Below are positions 57,693 through 64,000 of a stretch of 64,000 nucleotides of DNA, piece after piece; the stretch's first letter is position 1, and every line of letters begins with the position of its first letter. The position numbers and the translations under genes were made by a program. The notes beneath the pieces were generated by a model. The model was not told the origin of the DNA. It searched no databases and saw only the letters and a list, made by a program, of their open reading frames with translations. Source of the DNA: Hydrogenophaga sp. (lineage in GTDB: Bacteria > Pseudomonadota > Gammaproteobacteria > Burkholderiales > Burkholderiaceae_C); assembly GCA_030696525.1 (NCBI GenBank), contig JAUYSB010000021.1, positions 31,166 through 95,165 on the forward strand, written 5' to 3'.

Positions 57693-58496
57693 TCAGCGCC
57701 CGCTGAAACGCGCCGGCCGCTTGGCCAGGAACGCCGACACACCTTCGGCAAAGTCGGCCGTGCCGGCGCAGGCCACAAAGTCGCGCGCCTCGGCCTGCAG
57801 TTGCGTGTGCAGGTCGTTCTGGTCGGATTGGCGCATCAGCCGCTTGAGCCGGCCCAGCGCCAGCGGCGCCGAGGCTTCGAGCTGCCGCGCCAGCGCCAGC
57901 GTGTGTTCGGCCAGCGCATCGGCCGGCACCACGCGGTTGATCATGCCCAGACGCAGGGCTTCGGCGGCGTCAAAGGGTTCGCACAACAAGGCAATTTCAA
58001 GTGCCTTGCGCAGGCCCACCCAGCGCGGCAGGCCCCAGGAGGTGCCGCAGTCCGAACTGGTGCCGATGCGGGTGTAGGCCAGGTTGAAACGTGTGCCCTC
58101 GGCCGCCACGATCAGGTCGCAGGCCAGGGCCAGGCCCAGGCCACCACCGGCCACCGCGCCGTGCACCGAGGCGATCACCGGCGCTGGCAGGTCGGCCAGC
58201 AGTTCGATGCCAGCGTGCATCTCGCCGATCAGTTCGGCGGCCACCGCCGTGGGGTCGGCCGCCATGCTTTGCAAATCGCCCCCGGCCATGAAGGCCCGGC
58301 CCTCACCGCTGAGCACCAGCACCTGCACGGCGGGGTCGTCGCTGATCTGCCGGCAGGCCTGGTGAAAGGCCTGCGCCATGGGCAAATCGATGGCGTTCAT
58401 GGCCTGCGGCCGGTTGAAGCGCAGGTGGGCGATGCCGCCTTCGCGCCAGCAGCGCAGCGGGGCCACGTCCTGTGGCACGGATTCGGGAAGGGCCAT
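57693..58496 (-). CDS. Enoyl-CoA hydratase/isomerase family protein
   Basis: MNAIDLPMAQAFHQ, LSGEGRAFMAGGDLQSM, ASVHGAVAGGGLGLALACDLIVAAEGTRFNLAYTRIG. Confidence 0.92.
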   Translation of the reverse strand: MALPESVPQDVAPLRCWREGGIAHLRFNRPQAMNAIDLPMAQAFHQACRQISDDPAVQVLVLSGEGRAFMAGGDLQSMAADPTAVAAELIGEMHAGIELLADLPAPVIASVHGAVAGGGLGLALACDLIVAAEGTRFNLAYTRIGTSSDCGTSWGLPRWVGLRKALEIALLCEPFDAAEALRLGMINRVVPADALAEHTLALARQLEASAPLALGRLKRLMRQSDQNDLHTQLQAEARDFVACAGTADFAEGVSAFLAKRPARFSGR

Positions 58497-58575
58497 GCTC
58501 TTGTCTCCTGATGCGGGTGTGCAACAGCACCCATTTCAATCGACAAACCGCCGCGCGCTTGTGCCGCAGACGACA

Positions 58576-58604
58576 AAAAGAGCTGCCTTGTGGGCAGCCC
58601 TTTT
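58576..58604. terminator. Hairpin terminator (bidirectional appearance)
   Basis: AAAAAGAGCTGCC-ttgt-GGGCAGCCCTTTT between convergent/tandem genes. Confidence 0.6.
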
Positions 58605-58655
58605 GCTGGAGATCTTCACGCTGCCCTAGAACGGGCATCAGGCAGCTGGCGTTGA

Positions 58656-58967
58656 TCAGGCGCCGATGTGGTTCAGCACGGTGCCGTCGCGCAGGGCGGT
58701 GGCCAACTCGGCGCGGACCTCATCGCGGCTCTTGCCAGCGGTCTGGATAGCGGCCTGCGCCGGGATTTCACCGTTCTGGGCCAGAACGCCAGCGCGGGTG
58801 GCTTCAGCCAGCTCGGCCTTCACTTGTGCACGGGTGACGGTGGAGCTCTGTGCCACTGCGTCTGCCGGGTAGATTTCGCCGTTGACGATGGGGCCGGCGG
58901 CCATGGCCTGACCAGCAGACAGGGCGGCGAAAGCGATGGCGATGGCGGAGAAGCGGGTGCGGTTCAT
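58656..58967 (-). CDS. DUF4148 domain-containing small secreted protein
   Basis: Signal peptide; NGEIYPADAVAQSSTVTRAQVKAELAEATRAG...KSRDEVRAELATALRDG. Confidence 0.85.
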   Translation of the reverse strand: MNRTRFSAIAIAFAALSAGQAMAAGPIVNGEIYPADAVAQSSTVTRAQVKAELAEATRAGVLAQNGEIPAQAAIQTAGKSRDEVRAELATALRDGTVLNHIGA

Positions 58968-59126
58968 TTCAGTTTCCTTTGACGATGATGATGTGGTGGT
59001 CGGGTCGTCGGGTGGACGGCGCCAGGGCCACATCGATGCCGCTTGTTGTGTGTGCTGCATCGATGGGATGAACTGTAAAGTTTCCATCCAAGAAGATAAA
59101 CAACCGTCATAGAACTTACACATTTC

Positions 59127-59164
59127 TGTTTTAGGAACAATAATCGGGCTTGTTTTGGGAACAA
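59127..59164. promoter_or_regulatory. Two LysR-type boxes TGTTTTAGGAACAA / TGTTTTGGGAACAA, 24 bp apart
   Basis: 14-bp direct repeats with one mismatch; each contains T-N11-A (TGTTTTRGGAACA); second is part of CTTGTT-ttggg-AACAAG. Confidence 0.65.
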
Positions 59165-59207
59165 GTGCCCCCAAACCCCGCTCACAGAACGCTTGCTCAG
59201 GAGACCT

Positions 59208-60176
59208 ATGGACCGATTGATGTCGATGCGCGTGTTTGACCGCGTGGTGCAGGAAGGCGGTTTTGCCGCTGCGGCGCGGGCGCTGGACATGTCGCCCCCG
59301 GTGGTGACGCGCCTGGTGGCCGACCTGGAGGAACACCTAGGCGCGCGCCTGCTGCAGCGCACCACCCGGCGCCTGTCGCTGACCGAAGCCGGCCAGCACT
59401 ACCTGGGCCGGGTGCGCAACATCCTGCAGGACATCGAGGAGGCCGACTCGGTGGCCCGCGCCCACACCCAGGAGCTGGCTGGCATGCTGCGGGTGCACGC
59501 ACCACCGGTGCTGGCCAGCTACGTGGTGGCGCCGCTGCTGGCGGGGTTTCGCCAGCGCTACCCCAAGATCCAGGTGGACATCGATGTGGAGACCATGAGC
59601 GAACCGCCGGTGGAGGATTTCGACGTCACCCTGCTGGGCACCGACGACCGCTTCGACGCCGACATCGTGGCGCGCAAGGTCATCGAGTCCGAGGCCATCC
59701 TGGTGGCTGCGCCCGAGTACGTGCAGCGCATGGGCCTGCCGCAATCGCCACAAGACCTGCTGCAACACCACTGCCTGCGCCTGCGCGTGCCCAATGGCCG
59801 CACCCGCGTCTGGCAGATGTGGTGCCCCGAGCAGCCCGACGTGCCCATCGACGCCGAGATTGCGCCGGTGCTGCTGGCCAACCACACCGACACCCTGCTG
59901 CGCGCCACGCTGGACGGCGCCGGCATCACCTCGGTGGCGGTGGACGTGGTGGCGCCCTACCTGAGCCGGGGCGAGCTGGTGCGCGTGCTGTCGCCGTGGA
60001 TCACCGGCAAACTCGCCATGTACGCCGCCCTGCCCAGCCGCAAGTTCATCCCGCAGCGCACCCGCGCTTTTGTGGACTACCTGGTGGAGATGACCCGCGA
60101 GCAGACCACGCGCGCGCTGGCGGCCTGCGAGGGCTGCGAATCGCCGGCGCTGGCAGCGCGGCGGCTGATCGTCTGA
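59208..60176 (+). CDS. LysR family transcriptional regulator
   Basis: MDRLMSMRVFDRVVQEGGFAAAARALDMSPPVVTRLVADLEEHLGARLLQRTTRRLSLTEAG. Confidence 0.94.
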   Translation: MDRLMSMRVFDRVVQEGGFAAAARALDMSPPVVTRLVADLEEHLGARLLQRTTRRLSLTEAGQHYLGRVRNILQDIEEADSVARAHTQELAGMLRVHAPPVLASYVVAPLLAGFRQRYPKIQVDIDVETMSEPPVEDFDVTLLGTDDRFDADIVARKVIESEAILVAAPEYVQRMGLPQSPQDLLQHHCLRLRVPNGRTRVWQMWCPEQPDVPIDAEIAPVLLANHTDTLLRATLDGAGITSVAVDVVAPYLSRGELVRVLSPWITGKLAMYAALPSRKFIPQRTRAFVDYLVEMTREQTTRALAACEGCESPALAARRLIV

Positions 60177-60186
60177 ACGGGCGGAT

Positions 60187-60903
60187 TCAGGCCCCGGTCT
60201 GCGGCACGGTCTGGTACAGCTCGCTGGCGCGCAGCAGGTGGTCGCGCATGGCTTGTTCGGCGGCAACCGGGTTGCGCGCGGCGATGGCGTCCAGGATACG
60301 GGTGTGTTCGGCCAGGGTCACCTGCTCAGCGCCGGGCGCGCGCACGATGGTCTGGTAGTAGGCGCTGGCCCAGTTGAACAGGGCTTCGACGATGGCCGGG
60401 AAGATGGGGTTGCCGGCGATGGTAGCGATCTCGCGGTGGAACAGCATGTCGCGCTGCAAGAACAGGTCCATGGCCGAGAGCGCGGCGCGGTGGTCGTCCA
60501 GCCGCTGGCGCAGGCGGGCCACGTCGGCGTCGGTGGCGCGCTCGGCGGCAATGCGGCACAGGCCGGCCTCAAGGAACACCCGCGCATCCTTCAGGTGCTC
60601 GAGCATCACGGGCTGCATGCGCAGCAGGTGCTGGGCGCCGCCGGCAATCTGCTCGATCAGCAGATCGGCCGTGGGCACCACCACACGGGCGCGCTCGCCG
60701 TGGGCAATTTCCACGATGCCGGAGCGGGCCATGTCCTGCAGCGCCTCGCGCACGGCCGGGCGGCCGACGCCGTAGAACTCCATGAGCTCGCGCTCTGAAG
60801 GCAGCTGGTCGCCGGGTTTCCATTCGCCGGCGCGTATGCGCAGCAACAGGCGGTCCAGCACCTCCTGGTAAATCTTGCGACGCTGTATCTGCTCAACACT
60901 CAT
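60187..60903 (-). CDS. GntR/FadR-family (FCD) transcriptional regulator
   Basis: RKIYQEVLDRLLLRIRAGEWKPGDQLPSERELMEFYGVGRPAVREALQDMARSGIVEIAHGERARV; FCD C-term. Confidence 0.93.
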   Translation of the reverse strand: MSVEQIQRRKIYQEVLDRLLLRIRAGEWKPGDQLPSERELMEFYGVGRPAVREALQDMARSGIVEIAHGERARVVVPTADLLIEQIAGGAQHLLRMQPVMLEHLKDARVFLEAGLCRIAAERATDADVARLRQRLDDHRAALSAMDLFLQRDMLFHREIATIAGNPIFPAIVEALFNWASAYYQTIVRAPGAEQVTLAEHTRILDAIAARNPVAAEQAMRDHLLRASELYQTVPQTGA

Positions 60904-60943
60904 GGGCAAAAAGCATAACGCAGGGCCGGCATGGCAAGCCGGC

Positions 60944-62311
60944 TCATGTGATGCCGTGCAGAACGCGGCCAAAAAAGTCGGCCTGGCCCATCTGCCCGCC
61001 TTTGAGCACCACCTCCATGCCGTCCATGCCGGGCGCGTCGGACCAGACGCGGCACAGCGGCGCACCGGGCACCAGTTGGGCGGCCACGGTCAGTGCGGCG
61101 ATGTCCAGCGCGCTGGCCACGGCGCCCGAACTGTCGCCCCCGGCAATGGCCAGGCGGCGCACGCCGGAGCCCGCGACCAGGCGGCGCATGATGTCGGCCA
61201 AGGCATCGCCCACGCGGGCGCTGGCTTCGCTCACGCTCAGGCCGGCGGCCTGGGCCTGGGCGGCAAAGGTGGTCACGGCCGGGTCGTCGGGGCCGGCGGC
61301 GGAATAGATCAGCGGGCTGCGGCCGGCTTTGAGCGCGGCCAGCGCCAAGCTCAGCACGCGCGCGATCTCAGCCTCGCGGCGCTCGGGCCACAGCACCGCA
61401 CCCACGTCCAGCCGCTCGGTGGCAAAACCGTGTTCGGCCGCCCAGGCAATCTGCGCGGCCGTCATGGGCGAACAGCTGCCGCTGATGGCGGCGATGGTGG
61501 GCACGACCTGGGTGGGCGGCAGCGCGGTCGGCTCGGGCAAGGCTTTATTGCGCCGCCAGTGGGCGGCCAGCGCGTATTCCAGGCCCGACGACGCCGCGCT
61601 GAACAGCCCCTCACCCCGGTGCTCCCAGATGAGCCGGCCGGCCTCGGCCAGTGTGTCTTCGTCCACCACGTCCAGCATCACCACCGGCACGTCCTCGCCC
61701 ATCAGGGCCAACAACGCGGCGTCGCCCTGCCCAGCCTTGAGCGTCACCAGATCGATCAGACCGATGCGCCGTGAGGTCTGCTGCGCCAGGTGCAAGCGCA
61801 GGTCGGACTCGCCCATGGGCGTGACCGGGTGGCGCGACATGGTGGGGTGGCGGTCGAGCCGAAACACCGCGTCGCCCATGGCCGCGAACAGGTGGCCGAA
61901 AGCCTGGTAGCGGCGCAGGCGCGGCGCACCCACCACCATGGGCGACCAGCGCCCGCGCATGTGGGGCACACCCAGGTCGATGGCCTGGCCAATGCTGCCA
62001 CGCTCGGGGCTGGAGTCGAAGGTGGAGCAAACCTTGTACTGCAGCAGCGGCGCGCCGAAGGCCTGGAGGCTGGCGAAGGCCGCGGGCAGGTGTTCGCGCA
62101 TCCACGCCGGTGCATGGCCACGCGCGGTGCCGGCCAGACCGATGCAGCGCATGTGGGCAAAACGCGCGACCCACTCGGGGCCGGGCGTGCGCAGGAAGAG
62201 CACGGTGGGCACACCGGCTGCCGTGAAGGCTTCCATCACGTCGGTGGAGCCGGTGAAATCGTCGCCGTGGTAGGCCAGCAGCGGGCCGGCGGGCAGGGTG
62301 GTCTCGGTCAT
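60944..62311 (-). CDS. Four-carbon acid sugar kinase family protein (DUF1537/OtnK-like, possible 3-oxo-isoapionate kinase)
   Basis: LLAYHGDDFTGSTDVMEAFTAAGVPTVLFL; ISGSCSPMTAAQIAWA; IAGGDSSGAVASAL. Confidence 0.88.
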   Translation of the reverse strand: MTETTLPAGPLLAYHGDDFTGSTDVMEAFTAAGVPTVLFLRTPGPEWVARFAHMRCIGLAGTARGHAPAWMREHLPAAFASLQAFGAPLLQYKVCSTFDSSPERGSIGQAIDLGVPHMRGRWSPMVVGAPRLRRYQAFGHLFAAMGDAVFRLDRHPTMSRHPVTPMGESDLRLHLAQQTSRRIGLIDLVTLKAGQGDAALLALMGEDVPVVMLDVVDEDTLAEAGRLIWEHRGEGLFSAASSGLEYALAAHWRRNKALPEPTALPPTQVVPTIAAISGSCSPMTAAQIAWAAEHGFATERLDVGAVLWPERREAEIARVLSLALAALKAGRSPLIYSAAGPDDPAVTTFAAQAQAAGLSVSEASARVGDALADIMRRLVAGSGVRRLAIAGGDSSGAVASALDIAALTVAAQLVPGAPLCRVWSDAPGMDGMEVVLKGGQMGQADFFGRVLHGIT

Positions 62312-62316
62312 GCGGA

Positions 62317-63561
62317 TCACCAGAACCCGAGGGCGGCTTTGAGTTCGGGGTGGCGCTCGGCGTGGGCGTGTATGTCCACACCGGCCACAGCCGCATCCCA
62401 GGCCTGGCGCAGCGCGCTCACGCCCTGGGCCACGCCGCCGGGGTGGCCGAAGATGCCGCCACCGGCCGCAAAAATCAGGTCGGTGCCACCGGCCAAGGCG
62501 TGGGTGGCAGCAGCCACCAAGCCGGTCTGGCCCGAGCTGAACACCGGCATGGCGGCCATGGGGGCATCGGCCCACAAGGGCTTCAACACCGCTTGTGCGG
62601 CGGCGGCCACCTCGGCGTCACTTTCACTGAACTTGTTGCCCAGGCCGTTGACGTGCAGGTGGTCGGCGCCGGCCAGGCGCCACAGCTGGTGCCAGGGCGC
62701 GTAGTCCCAACCCAGCGCGGGGTGGCGGCTGAGGTAGCCCCAGCCGTTGCGGTGGGCGTGGATGGGGAGCTGGCTGTGGCGGCGCAGTTCGCGCAGGCCC
62801 ACCAGGCCCACCGAATTAAGGCTCACCATCACACAGGTGCCGCCCAGCGCGAGCACCAGGTCGTGCCGGCGCTTCATCTCGTCCAGATCGCCGGTGAGGT
62901 TGAAGGCGTACATGGGTTTGCGGCCCAGACGCTCGGCGGCGGCATTCACTTCACGCATCACCGCGCGCGCGCGCTCGTCAAACGGGCAGTGCGGGCCGTC
63001 GGCCTGCAGCTCGTCGTCCTTGATGAAGTCGATGCCGCCGTCCAGCAACTTGCGCACCTCGGCCGCCGTCTGCGCCGGGTCAAGCCCCACGCTGGGTTTG
63101 ATGATGGTGCCGATCAGTGGCCCCTGCGCCACGCCGGCCAGGCGGCGCGTGCCGGCAATGCCAAAGGCCGGCCCGGGGCTGGCCTGGGCGAAGGCGATGG
63201 GCAGTTGCAGGTCGGTCAGGCGCAGGCCTGAGACACATTGCAGCTCGAACAGGTTGCCGGCCACGGTGGCCATGACGTTGGGCAGGCTCAGGCCCATGTT
63301 GTCCACCGACCACGACAGCTCCAGCCGCGCGCGCTGGAACCGCGCACCCGGCTTGTAGCGGCCGGGCAGGCTGGGCTGGTCCACCACGTCGAGCAGCTCC
63401 AGCCGCTCCACGCGCGCACCGCAGCGGGCTTTGAGTTCAGGGGTTTCGTTGGCCAGGGCGAGGAAGGTGCCGCTGGACTGTTCGCCGGCAATCACCTCCG
63501 CAGCGCGTGCGGGGTTGTCGGGGGTTTCGAGCCAGTAGCTGGCGTGGATGCGGTCGGACAT
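62317..63561 (-). CDS. RuBisCO large chain-like protein (RLP, form IV)
   Basis: GPLIGTIIKPSVGLDPAQTAAEVRKLLDGGIDFIKDDELQADGPHCPFDERARAVM (KDDE equivalent to carbamate-Lys/Asp/Glu motif); HAHRNGWGYLSRHP; FAAGGGIFGHPGG. Confidence 0.92.
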   Translation of the reverse strand: MSDRIHASYWLETPDNPARAAEVIAGEQSSGTFLALANETPELKARCGARVERLELLDVVDQPSLPGRYKPGARFQRARLELSWSVDNMGLSLPNVMATVAGNLFELQCVSGLRLTDLQLPIAFAQASPGPAFGIAGTRRLAGVAQGPLIGTIIKPSVGLDPAQTAAEVRKLLDGGIDFIKDDELQADGPHCPFDERARAVMREVNAAAERLGRKPMYAFNLTGDLDEMKRRHDLVLALGGTCVMVSLNSVGLVGLRELRRHSQLPIHAHRNGWGYLSRHPALGWDYAPWHQLWRLAGADHLHVNGLGNKFSESDAEVAAAAQAVLKPLWADAPMAAMPVFSSGQTGLVAAATHALAGGTDLIFAAGGGIFGHPGGVAQGVSALRQAWDAAVAGVDIHAHAERHPELKAALGFW

Positions 63562-63575
63562 GATCAGAACGTTTT

Positions 63576-64000
63576 TTATTGAGGGCCAATGGCTGGAGCC
63601 GGCCCAATGGGCGCAACGGCCGCCTTGGGATACACCGCATCACGCAGCGTGAGCGAGATGGCCGGGATGTAGGTGATGAGGGCCAGGCAGCCCAGGATGA
63701 CCAGCACGAAAGGTAGCAGGTGGCCCACGATGCGGTCCAGCGAGATCTTGGCCACCGTGCAGGCCGCGAACAGGTTCACCCCGAACGGCGGTGTGATCAT
63801 GCCCAGCGCCAGGTTGACCACCATGATCATGCCGAAGTGCACCGGGTCGATGCCGAAGTAGATGGCCACCGGCACGATGCTGGGCGCCAGCACGATGATG
63901 GCCGCCGAGGTCTCGATGAACATGCCGATGACAAACAGCGCCGCGTTCACCCCCAGCAGGAAGTAGGCCGGCGACTGAAGCACGTCCTTGAGCCACACGC
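63576..64000 (-). CDS. TRAP transporter large permease (DctM) C-terminal part, truncated by window edge
   Basis: VIGMFIETSAAIIVLAPSIVPVAIYFGIDPVHFGMIMVVNLALGMITPPFGVNLFAACTVAKISLDRIVGHLLPFV. Confidence 0.92.
   Translation of the reverse strand, partial: VWLKDVLQSPAYFLLGVNAALFVIGMFIETSAAIIVLAPSIVPVAIYFGIDPVHFGMIMVVNLALGMITPPFGVNLFAACTVAKISLDRIVGHLLPFVLVILGCLALITYIPAISLTLRDAVYPKAAVAPIGPAPAIGPQ

Noticed and set aside
56180-57778. 532-aa minus-strand ORF
   Set aside because: Antisense of the PAS-GGDEF gene

Overview
The window is a 64 kb, high-GC chromosomal segment, densely coding with no rRNA, tRNA, CRISPR or transposase seen. Gene content and style suggest a betaproteobacterium (Comamonadaceae-like; inference only). 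From left to right it contains: (1) a catabolic locus at 1-20.7 kb. Its minus arm has pirin, an Asp/Glu-racemase-superfamily protein, two isochorismatase-type amidohydrolases, four polysaccharide-deacetylase/PuuE-like hydrolases, a tautomerase-SnoaL fusion and MmgE/PrpD. Its plus arm has a Liv-type ABC importer, SDR, DUF4387+AtuA, a GntR/UTRA regulator, a LeuC/LeuD-like hydro-lyase, an FAD dehydrogenase, an isocitrate-lyase/PEP-mutase family lyase and a muconolactone-isomerase-like protein; (2) an MFS gene with an in-frame stop; (3) a CoA-transferase/enoyl-CoA hydratase/AtuA/Bug/GntR operon; (4) a c-di-GMP/two-component block at 28.7-36.4 kb; (5) an ECF sigma/anti-sigma pair with a divergent subtilase; (6) tctDE-tctCBA; (7) a zinc-type ABC/DUF3299 cluster with a metallo-beta-lactamase-fold lipoprotein; (8) a CsgG-like/peptidoglycan-binding lipoprotein plus a DUF4956-VTC-phytase-like operon; (9) a second AtuA/Bug unit; (10) a RuBisCO-like protein/four-carbon-acid-sugar kinase/TRAP catabolic locus at the right edge. 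The strongest unlisted signal is an exact promoter-like motif, GGAATAA-N14-CGTTGT. It occurs four times, with a fifth near match (N15), upstream of the ECF sigma gene, the divergent subtilase, the GGDEF/EAL gene, the lipoprotein and the DUF4956-VTC operon. This suggests one ECF regulon linking an envelope protease, c-di-GMP turnover and a VTC-type (polyphosphate-like) module. All homology calls are from reading sequence motifs; no searches were run.
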